From: Lederbergia panacisoli
GTDB lineage: Bacteria; Bacillota; Bacilli; Bacillales; Bacillaceae_C
Length of the DNA stretch: 64,000 nt
Assembly: GCF_024626525.1 (NCBI RefSeq)
Contig: NZ_JANJGU010000007.1
Coordinates: forward strand, 62,001 to 126,000
Direction: 5' to 3'
The notes under the pieces were generated by a model. The model searched no databases, was not told where the DNA came from, and saw nothing but the letters and a program-made list of their open reading frames with translations. Below are positions 34,648 through 42,694 of this stretch, piece by piece (within the stretch, counting starts at the first letter, position 1; every line of letters starts with the position of its first letter). The translations under genes were made by a program, and so were the position numbers.

Positions 34648-34654
34648 TATTATT

Positions 34655-34694
34655 AAAGAGCGCAATATTTAAAGGATGCGCTCTTTTTTTATTA
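34655..34694 (+). terminator. Terminator after aldo/keto reductase
   Basis: AAAGAGCGCA pairs with TGCGCTCTTT, followed by a T-run. Confidence 0.85.
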
Positions 34695-34718
34695 TGCCTA
34701 TATATATAAATCCCCAGA

Positions 34719-35486
34719 TTATTTACTGTTACAAAACTCAACTACTTCTCTATACGATAAATCTCCTCCAAAAATATCTAATGAACTGCCAATTGTAATA
34801 TCTAAATGCCCATTAGAAATTTGGTGAAATTTTTCTAAATCTTTTATTGAACTAACTCCACCTGCATATGTAGTCGGAATTGAAACCCATTTTGATAGTT
34901 GCTCTACTAAATCCTCTTGTATTCCTGAACGCTTTCCTTCTACATCTACTGCATGGATTAAAAATTCATCACAATACTTTTCTAGTTCCCTTATTGATGA
35001 TTTATTGACCTCTAAATTACTATATTGGGTCCATTTATTTGTTACAACAAACCACTTCCCATTCTTTTTCTTACAACTCAGGTCAATTACCAGCTTATCT
35101 TTTCCAACCGCATCAACGATTCTATTCAATCTATCTTTATTAAGTTCACCATTGTCAAAAATGTAGGAAGTAACGATTACATGCGATGCTCCATTGTCTA
35201 GATAGAAGTTGGCATTGTCTACTGTAATTCCCCCTCCAATCTGTAAACCTTTAGGATATTCTTTTAATGCTTGTAAAGCTGAATCCTTGTTGCCATCACC
35301 AAGCATAATAACATGCCCACCAGTTAGTCCGTCATTTTTAAACATTGAAGCATAAAAGGCAGACCCATATTCCGATACAAAGTTTTCAGTAACTTTTTCA
35401 TTCTCCAAGCGAAGTGTGTCCCCAACAATTTGTTTAACTTTCCCTTGATGTATGTCTATACATGGTCTAAATTTCAATCTAATCAT
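34719..35486 (-). CDS. hisA: Eukaryote-type HisA (HIS6-like) phosphoribosyl isomerase
   Basis: 255 residues, TIM barrel. Predicted to isomerise ProFAR to PRFAR in histidine synthesis. The sequence follows the fungal/plant HIS6 pattern rather than ordinary bacterial HisA: FRPCIDIHQGKVKQIVG, GGHVIMLGDGNKDSALQAL, LQIGGGITVDNA, VIVTSYIFDNGELNKDRL, KLVIDLSCKKKNGKWFV, EFLIHAVDVEGKRSGI, TYAGGVSS and LDITIGSSLDIFGG. The catalytic acid positions (CIDIHQG and HAVDVEG) are kept. It stands alone, outside any his operon. Either it replaces bacterial HisA or it has another isomerase role. Confidence 0.85.
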   Translation of the reverse strand: MIRLKFRPCIDIHQGKVKQIVGDTLRLENEKVTENFVSEYGSAFYASMFKNDGLTGGHVIMLGDGNKDSALQALKEYPKGLQIGGGITVDNANFYLDNGASHVIVTSYIFDNGELNKDRLNRIVDAVGKDKLVIDLSCKKKNGKWFVVTNKWTQYSNLEVNKSSIRELEKYCDEFLIHAVDVEGKRSGIQEDLVEQLSKWVSIPTTYAGGVSSIKDLEKFHQISNGHLDITIGSSLDIFGGDLSYREVVEFCNSK

Positions 35487-35547
35487 TTCCTTTATAAAGT
35501 TTTATCAAACAGGAAAAGTTCCCTGTAATTCACCTTTACTACTTTTC

Positions 35548-36084
35548 TTACTGAATACCTTTGTTTTTCAGTATACCTAAATATGCTTTCCAAGGTCCAA
35601 CATCGTCTTTGTATCTCTTGGCCATCACCCTTACGATTTGAGCAATATGCGTCAAATCATGAGCAACCCAAGTTGAGATTAATTCTTTTACCTTTACAAC
35701 GCCAAATTCAGGATGTGAACCAGTTAATTCTAGGTGTAGGTCTGGTTCGACGAGTTTTTTTAGTTTCTCTATATTTTGCGTCCGAATCGTTTTAAATTCA
35801 AGCATCTTTTCCTCAATCAACTTTTCCTCAATATCATGTAAGTGAGCAAAGCGATCAAATGGCGGAAATGGCTCACCCCCACCTTCTTGAAGTATGAATT
35901 CCAACCTTGGTATCCAATTGGTTTTCTCACCTTCAACGAGATGTCCAATGACTTCCATAGCACTCCACGTTCCTTCACCTTCATTGCATTCCAACCAGCC
36001 ATTTGATAAACCCGAAAAAAAATATTCTAATGTTGCGGGTGTTCGTTCTAAGACCTCAATAGCTTCATTTATATTAAAATTCAT
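35548..36084 (-). CDS. DinB-family (YfiT-like) four-helix protein
   Basis: 178 residues. The DinB fold is recognised by [22 protein letters not shown] near residue 45 and by the metal-type His in [27 protein letters not shown] near 140-160. Members are metal-binding four-helix bundles, some acting as mycothiol/bacillithiol-dependent transferases. Its start ATG overlaps the stop of the upstream C39/YdeI fusion gene by 4 bases, so the two are an operon. Confidence 0.85.
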   Translation of the reverse strand: MNFNINEAIEVLERTPATLEYFFSGLSNGWLECNEGEGTWSAMEVIGHLVEGEKTNWIPRLEFILQEGGGEPFPPFDRFAHLHDIEEKLIEEKMLEFKTIRTQNIEKLKKLVEPDLHLELTGSHPEFGVVKVKELISTWVAHDLTHIAQIVRVMAKRYKDDVGPWKAYLGILKNKGIQ

Positions 36085-36662
36085 CGAGATTCTCCTTGTT
36101 TCTTTAGGTTCACTAGGATCTTTTCAATATTCTTTTTCCGAACCCCTGGATTTTTATAATGACTAATCCCATTAATACATTTTGATTTTTGTGGATATGG
36201 CAACTTTTTAAAAATATTGTATGCCTCTTGGTCATTCTCGAATGCTTCTATAAAATCATTGGGTATTTTAATATCAAAATGCTTACTTTCGTAAACTTCT
36301 TCAATAAATAGTTCCATAAAGTGTGTTATTTTCCCTTTTGGGGTGTAACTTTCTAGTACTCCGAACTCTGGATCATAAAATACTCCATCGTAATAAACGA
36401 CGCTGTGCCCATATGTTGGAAACTGGACCAATAACACACAAAGAGGTGGAAGATCTTTTATATCATCCACTTTACGCCAGCTCAAATAGTCAATTTTATA
36501 TTTTTTCAAAGCTCCATAAAAATGAGTAGACCCTGGCCCTCTCGTTCCCTTCATTACTAAAACAGCTTCTTCTATTGGAATCCGTGCGACCATTGCTAAA
36601 CACGCTTCATCACATGCTGAAAAGTCTGGCTGAGGTACATAGGTTATAGAGAATTTACTCAT
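36081..36662 (-). CDS. C39-peptidase-like domain fused to YdeI/OmdA domain
   Basis: 193 residues with two parts. Residues 1-~125 look like a papain-like C39/butirosin-type cysteine peptidase: Gln11 and Cys17 in [21 protein letters not shown], His86 in [13 protein letters not shown] and Asp98 in FYDPEFG. Residues ~133-190 are a bacteriocin-protection YdeI/OmpD-associated domain ([49 protein letters not shown]). Such a fusion is not one I recall. It starts at ATG 36660-36662 after GGAGGT and is coupled to the DinB gene. A cytosolic role is likely since no signal peptide is present. Confidence 0.7.
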   Translation of the reverse strand: MSKFSITYVPQPDFSACDEACLAMVARIPIEEAVLVMKGTRGPGSTHFYGALKKYKIDYLSWRKVDDIKDLPPLCVLLVQFPTYGHSVVYYDGVFYDPEFGVLESYTPKGKITHFMELFIEEVYESKHFDIKIPNDFIEAFENDQEAYNIFKKLPYPQKSKCINGISHYKNPGVRKKNIEKILVNLKKQGESR

Positions 36663-36684
36663 GTTTACCTCCTATTTCTGATAA

Positions 36685-36828
36685 TCAGACTTCTAAATTC
36701 TTATCATTCAACTTCTTTAATAACTCAATAATTTCTTTTCTCTGTTCATTTGCTTTTTTCATTTTTAATTCAAGCGAACCACAGGTGATTATAATAAAAA
36801 TAGCCAGGATTATTAATATGAAATCCAT
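36685..36828 (-). CDS. Small single-helix membrane protein, 47 residues
   Basis: ATG 36826-36828 follows AGGCGGTG. The product starts with a hydrophobic helix (FILIILAIFIIITCG) and continues as a charged helix (KMKKANEQRKEIIELLKKLNDK), like a short membrane-tethered coiled coil. It lies just upstream of the C39/YdeI gene on the same strand with 22 bp between stop and the next start, and may head that operon. Not recognised. Confidence 0.55.
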   Translation of the reverse strand: MDFILIILAIFIIITCGSLELKMKKANEQRKEIIELLKKLNDKNLEV

Positions 36829-37021
36829 AAAGAAACACCGCCTCTTTACTATTACTTATTATCATTCTTCTTACATACGAGAATCTCCTTTTATAATCTA
36901 CATAAATAAAAAGATGCTAAACTTTTTCCAAATGTCTCCACTAGAATAATAGAATAATAGATAGTAATATATATTAAGTATTTCTTTCGGGTAAAAATTG
37001 CTAGCTTTTTAACTATATAAT

Positions 37022-37089
37022 ACCTGTATAACCTCTAGAATATGGCTTGAGGGTATCTACCAGGAACCTTTAAAATCCTGACTACAGAA
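37022..37089 (+). ncRNA. Guanine riboswitch (purine aptamer)
   Basis: P1 CTGTA (37024-37028) with TACAG (37083-37087). The P2 loop has AATATGG, J2/3 is GTATCTACC, P3 is CCAGGAACC...AATCCTG and the specificity position reads GACTAC. The base pairing with the ligand is C there, which marks guanine rather than adenine (U). All purine-riboswitch conserved positions I could check are present. Confidence 0.93.
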
Positions 37090-37126
37090 AATGAATGATT
37101 CGTTTTTTGCAGTCAGGATTTTTTGT
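37072..37126 (+). terminator. Riboswitch terminator overlapping the aptamer
   Basis: AAAATCCTGACT (37072-37083) pairs with AGTCAGGATTTT (37111-37122), followed by T-rich sequence. The 5' arm is made of the P3 3' strand and the junction of the aptamer, so the folded aptamer and the terminator exclude each other. The interval 36829-37021 otherwise shows only AT-rich DNA. Confidence 0.88.
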
Positions 37127-37179
37127 TTTTTTGAAAAACATTAGGCCTATTCTTTATTTAGAAAGGATTGATTTACATC

Positions 37180-38376
37180 ATGAACTTAAAGGTTTATATA
37201 TTAGCATTATGTACAATCGCGGCTGGATTGGTTGAATTGATTATAGGTGGGATATTACCTACAATTGCCGACGATTTTAATATTACATTAGGGACTGCCG
37301 GTCAACTTATTACAGTGTTCGCCCTTATTTATGCTATTGCGGGCCCTGTTTTGCTTATGCTAACGAGCAAAATTGAACGCAAGAAGTTATACCTTGCATC
37401 TCTTTTTGCTTTCATTCTTGGTAATATCATGACATACTTCAGTCAGAATTTTACTTTTATGATGACCGCAAGGGTAATAACTGCAATGAGTACAGCACTT
37501 ATCGTTGTGTTATCTTTAACGATTGCTGCAAAAATCGCAGCCCCTACTCATCAGGCAAAAGCAGTAGGGCTTATTTATATGGGAATTAGTTCGGCGCTTG
37601 TATTGGGAGTTCCATTAGGAATCTTAATTTCTAACGCATTTGGATGGCGCGTATTATTCCTTGGAATCGCTTTGTTGGCACTTGTCTCGATGGCCCTGAT
37701 TTTCATATTTTTAGAACAAATCCCTGGTGAAAAAACGATACCACTTTCACAACAATTAAAAGCTGTGGCTAGCGCAAAAATAAGCAGCGCCCATCTGGCT
37801 ACATTGTTTATGTTGGCGGGACATTATACGCTATATGCCTATTTCACACCATTTTTGGAAACAAATCTTCATTTAAATTCCTATTGGATTAGTATCTGTT
37901 ATTTCGTATTTGGTATTGCTGCTATAAGTGGTGGAGCTTTCGGGGGAATTCTTTCAGATCGGATTGGAGCTCCTAAGAGCATACTCATTGTAATTGGCGC
38001 ATTTGCCATCGTACTAGGCATTTTACCATTCACGACTTTTTCACTCTTCATATTCATTCCGATTATGATGGTTTGGGGTGCATTAAGTTGGAGTTTATCA
38101 CCACCACAACAAAGCTATTTGATTCAAACGGATCCAGCCACATCTGATATTCAACAAAGCTTCAATAATTCCGCATTGCAAATAGGTATTTCATTAGGTT
38201 CAGCAATTGGCGGTGTTGTATTAAATCATACAGGCTCCGTTTCAGGTACAGCTTGGGTTGGTTGTGTCATTGTGATTATCGCGCTCTTGTGTGCATTCTT
38301 TTCATTAACAAGACCAGCAATTATTAGAAGAAATGAAAATTCAGAGGCTTTATTTTATAAGAATACGGTTCAATAA
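37180..38376 (+). CDS. pbuE: Purine efflux pump, PbuE-like MFS transporter
   Basis: 398 residues, twelve membrane helices, DHA1-type MFS. The sequence closely follows B. subtilis PbuE (YdhL), which exports hypoxanthine and adenine: the start [64 protein letters not shown] and [15 protein letters not shown]. The start ATG 37180 lies after AAAGGA; a TTG at 37168 is possible but the family start supports ATG. It is controlled by the guanine riboswitch upstream. Confidence 0.9.
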   Translation: MNLKVYILALCTIAAGLVELIIGGILPTIADDFNITLGTAGQLITVFALIYAIAGPVLLMLTSKIERKKLYLASLFAFILGNIMTYFSQNFTFMMTARVITAMSTALIVVLSLTIAAKIAAPTHQAKAVGLIYMGISSALVLGVPLGILISNAFGWRVLFLGIALLALVSMALIFIFLEQIPGEKTIPLSQQLKAVASAKISSAHLATLFMLAGHYTLYAYFTPFLETNLHLNSYWISICYFVFGIAAISGGAFGGILSDRIGAPKSILIVIGAFAIVLGILPFTTFSLFIFIPIMMVWGALSWSLSPPQQSYLIQTDPATSDIQQSFNNSALQIGISLGSAIGGVVLNHTGSVSGTAWVGCVIVIIALLCAFFSLTRPAIIRRNENSEALFYKNTVQ

Positions 38377-38415
38377 TATTTATTGTAGGTGTTGACCTAG
38401 TTTTTTGAATATGGA

Positions 38416-38453
38416 ACAGTCCCTTTTATTTGCGAAAGGGGCTGCTTTTTTAA
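38416..38453 (+). terminator. Terminator of pbuE
   Basis: CAGTCCCTTT pairs with AAAGGGGCTG, then CTTTTTT. Confidence 0.85.
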
Positions 38454-38535
38454 TTCAGTTTATTTCAACGCGGCAGTAAGTATATGTACTATTCTTTATC
38501 CTTGTTCTAAGTTCCTATATTTTATTTCATTTTTC

Positions 38536-38661
38536 TTTTAATCAAACGTTTGATTAGTAGTTTAAAGCACATTTTTTTAAAAATGCGTCGCTATGGCACC
38601 CGCTTTGTTTAATCAAACGTTTGATTAGATTGGGACTTTATTTAATCAATCGTTTGATTAG
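38536..38661. repeat. Three further copies of the 14.4-kb palindrome
   Basis: TTTAATCAAACGTTTGATTA-type palindromes centred at 38547.5, 38618.5 and 38651.5, upstream of the NERD-domain gene. Spacing (71 and 33 bp) is not the 42 bp of the main array. The rest of 38454-38726 holds only the ribosome binding site of that gene. Confidence 0.85.
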
Positions 38662-38726
38662 TGGTTATTGTCCCTATATTGCTTCTATGATACGATTTAC
38701 TTATTAAATAAAAGGAGGAAACAGCA

Positions 38727-39689
38727 ATCAACCTAAAAATAAGATCAGAATCTCTATCTCTGCAAGGGTTAACCGCCGCACAAAATCGCTTGTCTACAGA
38801 ACACTTATTATTTCCATCCATCTCATCGAAAATACTATCCGTCGAAGCAGGAATAGCCGGTGAGGACAGGGTAGCAGATGTAATCCTTCGAAACTCATTC
38901 TCCATCGACCATCGCATTTTTCATGACCTATCTCTCACTACCAGTGCACAGTTACAAATAGACACATTATTTTTATCCCGATTATTTGCCCTAATTTTAG
39001 AAGTGAAAAACATCTCCGGAATATTGGAATTTAGAGAAAACCCACGACAATTGATTCGAATAAGAAAAGATGGTACTGTTGACGGATTTGAATGCCCTGC
39101 CGCCCAAGTAGAACGCAATGTTATTTTGTTTAAAGAATTTTTAAACGAAGCCGGTATTGATATCCCCGTTATTGGTGTCGTTGTCTTAGCATACCCCAAG
39201 CAAATTGTAAAAGTTGCACCTAAACATACAAAAGTTTTATTCCCAAACTTAGTCCCACAATACATTCAAAGCCTCTACCCTCTCCCACATAAAATAGATG
39301 TCAGAACACTGGATTGGCTGACATCTCAACTTCTTGATAGCCATCAACCTTATATCCCTAATCCTGTTTGTGAAACGTATGGAATTCCTAAAGGCGACTT
39401 TAAAAGTGGAGTAATGTGCCAAATTTGTGACGATATCGGAATGGTAAAGGTTTTTAGAAGTTGGTATTGTCCAAATTGCAAAAACTTTGATCGTTTGGCT
39501 CATCAGCAAGCAATTAAGGAATGGTTTTTATTATTCGGAAGAAAAATGTCAAATAAGGATTGCCGTGACTTTCTAAATATTGATGACATAAAATCCACGA
39601 ACCGCATCTTACAAACAATGAATCTAGAAAGCCATGGCAAAAATCGATATCGCACATATTCCATGGATTTTCTAGCTGAGATGAAGTGA
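38727..39689 (+). CDS. NERD-domain protein with C-terminal zinc ribbon and apparent ATC start
   Basis: 320 residues if started at ATC 38727. AAAGGAGG (38711-38718) lies 8 bases before it, the only well-placed site. An in-frame stop at 38709 excludes anything further upstream, and TTG 38790 has no binding site and would delete the N-terminal RSE-(S/P)-(L/I)-x-L-x-x-L segment that NERD proteins share. The NERD nuclease-like domain (residues ~40-150) contains GIAGEDRVADVI, Asp in LQIDTLFL and LILEVKNISG (D and ExK of the fold). The C-terminus has C-x2-C...C-x2-C (CQIC, CPNC) and a DNA-binding-like region. Function unknown; probably DNA processing. Confidence 0.78.
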   Translation: MNLKIRSESLSLQGLTAAQNRLSTEHLLFPSISSKILSVEAGIAGEDRVADVILRNSFSIDHRIFHDLSLTTSAQLQIDTLFLSRLFALILEVKNISGILEFRENPRQLIRIRKDGTVDGFECPAAQVERNVILFKEFLNEAGIDIPVIGVVVLAYPKQIVKVAPKHTKVLFPNLVPQYIQSLYPLPHKIDVRTLDWLTSQLLDSHQPYIPNPVCETYGIPKGDFKSGVMCQICDDIGMVKVFRSWYCPNCKNFDRLAHQQAIKEWFLLFGRKMSNKDCRDFLNIDDIKSTNRILQTMNLESHGKNRYRTYSMDFLAEMK

Positions 39690-39796
39690 AAAAGCTTAGT
39701 CTAATGGGAGATGTATTTCCGAAATGGGCGATTATGTGGGAATGGTGCCTACCAATAGGAATTGATGGCTTTTATATGGGATAGAATCTATGTACG

Positions 39797-40440
39797 GGAA
39801 TAAACCTTACTTGAAAGGGAATAGAGAGCCTTCGAACGTGAATGGGATGGCATTGAACGGGAATAGACGACCATTGAACAGGAATAGCAGATGCGAACGG
39901 GAATAGCTTTCACTTGAAAGGGAATAGAGAGCCTTCGAGCGAGAATTGGATGGCATTGAACTGGAATAGACGATAGTTAAACGGGAATAGAATCTACGAA
40001 AGCGAATAAACTTCAATTAAAAGGGAATAGACAACCTTCGAACGAGAATAGCCTTCACTTGAAAGGGAATAGACAGCCTTCGAACGAGAATTGGATGACC
40101 TTGAGCGGGAATAGACGACAGTTAAACGGGAATGAAATCTTCGAACGAGAATAGACTTCATTTAAAAGGGAATAGACAACCTTCGAGCGAGAATTGGATG
40201 GCATTGAACAGGAATAGACGACAGTTATACGGGAATGAAATCTTCGAACGAGAATAGACCTCACTTGAAAGGGAATAGACAGCCTTCGAACGAGAATTGG
40301 ATGACCTTAAACGGGAATAGAGAGCCTTCGAGCGAGAATTGGATGGCATTAAACGGGAATAGAGAGCCTTCGAGCGAGAATTGGATGGCATTAAAAGAGG
40401 ATAGACGGCCGCTCAACGGGAGAAGAACCTCTACAAGCCC
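39797..40440. repeat. 21-bp minisatellite, about 30 units
   Basis: Units such as GGGAATAGACGACCTTCGAAC recur at 21 bp (a few at 19) over about 640 bp. Higher-order variants alternate (GAGAATTGGATGGCATTGAAC, GGGAATAGAGAGCCTTCGAGC). The short open frames found on either strand are heptad artefacts of the period. The surrounding interval 39690-40577 holds no gene. The same unit occurs inverted at 16.5 kb. Confidence 0.92.
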
Positions 40441-40521
40441 ATGGATGACCGTTATATGGAAATAAACTTAGAATAGTACTAGAAATCGCTATGTGGAGAC
40501 CATATAAAGTCCGATGATCAA

Positions 40522-40560
40522 CACCGCCATTCCAGCGCGAACATGAATGGCGGTTATCAT
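40522..40560 (-). terminator. Hairpin after the DUF5694 gene
   Basis: Minus strand: ACCGCCATTC pairs with GAATGGCGGT around ATGTTCGCGCTG, directly after the gene; no T-run follows. Confidence 0.5.
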
Positions 40561-40577
40561 GTATTATCTTTCATCTC

Positions 40578-41330
40578 CTATCGTAAATATGTATCTGCTC
40601 GCTCCAAATCGAAAAGACCGCTTTCCTCGAGAAATTGATAAAGAATTTGTACGTGACCACTACCAACGATGAATAAAATCCGATCATCTGATGATGTTGC
40701 TAATCGAGTTAAGTTTGAAAAAAGGATTAAGTTTCTTTGATACCACCAAATCAGCCAGTCTATCCCAACATAATGATCAAAATCTCCAATACGAGCCATA
40801 TTCATATACATTTCATGGTGTTTCTTCACTTCTGATGGATCATTGCATTCACGAAATAAATCGAGTATGGTGGGTGCTGTACCTTCCGTTTCGCCTTGAA
40901 TGCTTGCCTCTATCCATCCATAAATAGATTGAAATAATTCGGGTTGATTAGCTTTAGCCCATTCATATACTTCTCCTGCACTTCTTGTCCCTGCGCCTTG
41001 TTCCATCCAATCTATAGCATATATTTTTTCGTGATTTAGTTCGTTTGCAATTCGAAATCCAAGTTGGTAAATTTCATTTATTTTGAGTTCAAAGTTTCCA
41101 TTTTTGTATCTTCTATACTCCTCATTTAGTTCCCGGTTCCTTTTTGTCACTCTTTCCACGGCTAATTTAGTAGGGTTATATTGTTTAACACGTTCCACGA
41201 CCTCTTGAATTTCTTTTTGTCTTTTTATTGTCAATAAATCGTCTAAATTAGACTGAAACAAGTCTGAACTTGGTGCCATATGAAATGTACCTAATATTAA
41301 AACTGTAGGCTTTATATTTACCTTTTCCAT
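40578..41330 (-). CDS. DUF5694 (TraB/Tiki/EreA-like) protein
   Basis: 250 residues. The family's spaced acidic and His motifs are seen: LGTFHMA near residue 14, LAVERV near 56, YAIDWMEQGAG near 103, VGIDWLIWW and VGSGHVQIL near the end. It shares the GxxH...ExxR...GxxH plan of TraB/EreA-type putative metallohydrolases. Cytosolic, no signal peptide. It starts at ATG 41330 behind AAGGAGG. Function unknown. Confidence 0.8.
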   Translation of the reverse strand: MEKVNIKPTVLILGTFHMAPSSDLFQSNLDDLLTIKRQKEIQEVVERVKQYNPTKLAVERVTKRNRELNEEYRRYKNGNFELKINEIYQLGFRIANELNHEKIYAIDWMEQGAGTRSAGEVYEWAKANQPELFQSIYGWIEASIQGETEGTAPTILDLFRECNDPSEVKKHHEMYMNMARIGDFDHYVGIDWLIWWYQRNLILFSNLTRLATSSDDRILFIVGSGHVQILYQFLEESGLFDLERADTYLR

Positions 41331-41510
41331 CCCATAATCCTCCTTATATTTCCTATATCGATAGTTTCTATTAAGAAGATGGGATTTCCTCCATTTAGTT
41401 TTATATAAATCCTCAAAAACTAACTTATAGCTTTCGTTTTGAATTCAAACAATAGTAGAAATGGTATATGATATAGTCAACAAAATTACAAGATGAAAGA
41501 GGAGAATGAC

Positions 41511-41789
41511 ATGTGCCGCAACATTAAAACATTATTTAACTTTGATCCTCCAGCTACCGATGATGAGGTTTATGCAGCCTCACTTCAGTATGTTCGAAAG
41601 ATTTCCGGTTTTAATCAACCATCGAATGCAAACAAAGACGCTTTTAATCGTGCAATTGAGGAAATAGCAATGGCTACACAAAATTTACTTAACTCACTAG
41701 AAACCTCAGCTAATCCACGTAATCGAGAGGTGGAAGCTGAGCGAGCCCGGGCTAGAAATGCAAAAAGATTTGGAAATAAAGAGATTTAA
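41511..41789 (+). CDS. DUF2277 family protein
   Basis: 92 residues beginning MCRNIKTLFNFDPPATDDEVYAASLQYVRKISG, the typical start of the DUF2277 family, and ending with ANPRNREVEAERARARNAKRFG. The ATG at 41511 follows AGAGGAG; the upstream ATG 41493 is in frame but overlaps the binding site. Arg-rich tail and conserved Cys2 suggest nucleic-acid or metal binding, but nothing is established. Confidence 0.9.
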   Translation: MCRNIKTLFNFDPPATDDEVYAASLQYVRKISGFNQPSNANKDAFNRAIEEIAMATQNLLNSLETSANPRNREVEAERARARNAKRFGNKEI

Positions 41790-41899
41790 ACAATTAAATG
41801 ATGTTTCTTAAGGACTCTTACATAAAGGATTGCAGGCTATTACAATAAGGGGGGCTGAGTCGACAACCCCTTACTAATGGGAGCAAATTCAATCGTATA

Positions 41900-41957
41900 C
41901 AAAAAGAAATAACTCTTCCTCAGCTTTAAATGAGCTTGGAGTGTTATTTCTTCTTAT
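41900..41957. terminator. Terminator between converging genes
   Basis: AGAAATAACTC pairs with GTGTTATTTCT with a 25-base loop that contains AGCTTTAAATGAGCT. The interval 41790-42062 has nothing else visible. Confidence 0.65.
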
Positions 41958-42062
41958 GATCTCTGCGCAGTGCGAGTTCCCTATTCCTCAGATTCGAACA
42001 AGTATAAAAACAGATATATTTGACTTAGGAAGGTACTTTTTTTAAAAAATCATTCCCCACCA

Positions 42063-42275
42063 TTAACGACCTAACGTTTTTTTCATTTCTTTAAATTCTT
42101 CCGCACTGATTTCCCCTTTTGCAAAACGGGCTTCTAAGATAGAAAGAGCATCATTGTGAGGATGATTGAACGTTCTCCCTTTTCCCCTCAAAATCATGAT
42201 GAATGCCCCAACTATGATTAAAAAGAATACAAAAGCAAATGGGTGAAAATATCCCCAATGGTGCATATTAATCAA
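42063..42275 (-). CDS. SHOCT-domain small membrane protein
   Basis: 70 residues. One membrane helix (FHPFAFVFFLIIVGAFIMIL, residues ~10-29) and a C-terminal SHOCT motif (ALSILEARFAKGEISAEEFKEMKKTL). SHOCT is a short oligomerisation domain. The ATG overlaps the stop of the DUF6220 gene, so it is the last gene of the cluster 45427-42063. Confidence 0.85.
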   Translation of the reverse strand: MINMHHWGYFHPFAFVFFLIIVGAFIMILRGKGRTFNHPHNDALSILEARFAKGEISAEEFKEMKKTLGR

Positions 42276-42673
42276 CTCCTACTTTTATTTGTTTTTACTA
42301 AAGCTAGGCTTGTGCGCAACACTACTATAGAAAGCCAAAATAATAACATTGCAATGACAGGATGAAGTGCTGTTTTATAAGGAAATTTCCCCGACAATCC
42401 GACAGTCATATATTGCAAAGCAATCATTATGTACAGGGCTAAACTATGCCAACGTAATTTTTTTGGAATCTCCCCAAAAAATGCAAGAACCAGCATTACG
42501 ATTGGAATGAATTCAAAATAAACGACAAATGATTTATGCACTGCCCACTGGCTAGAATCGGCAAACAACTCAACGCCCGCTATAAAAATTTGACAGATGA
42601 TAGCGATTAGGAATAATAAGGAAAGTAAAGCAAAGATTCTGCGAATGGCATTTCCTTTATTTGTAGTGACCAC
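42272..42673 (-). CDS. DUF6220 membrane protein
   Basis: 133 residues with four membrane helices. Family pattern: IRRIFALLSLLFLIAIICQIFIAGVELFADSSQWAVHKSFV, then FIPIVMLVLAFFGEIP and HPVIAMLLFWLSIVVL. A paralog is found at 63283-63690 on the other strand. Coupled to the SHOCT gene by a 4-base overlap. Function unknown. Confidence 0.85.
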   Translation of the reverse strand: MVTTNKGNAIRRIFALLSLLFLIAIICQIFIAGVELFADSSQWAVHKSFVVYFEFIPIVMLVLAFFGEIPKKLRWHSLALYIMIALQYMTVGLSGKFPYKTALHPVIAMLLFWLSIVVLRTSLALVKTNKSRS

Positions 42674-42694
42674 AAACTCCCATCCTCTCTTTCA

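Noticed and set aside
37022-37126. Adenine riboswitch
   Set aside because: Terminator layout is like the pbuE adenine switch, but the specificity base is C, so guanine is expected.
39807-40465. Several short proteins of the type SNSRSKALYS or ENWMALNGNREPSS
   Set aside because: They are artefacts of a 21-bp minisatellite that stays open in many frames; no ribosome binding sites and no homology.
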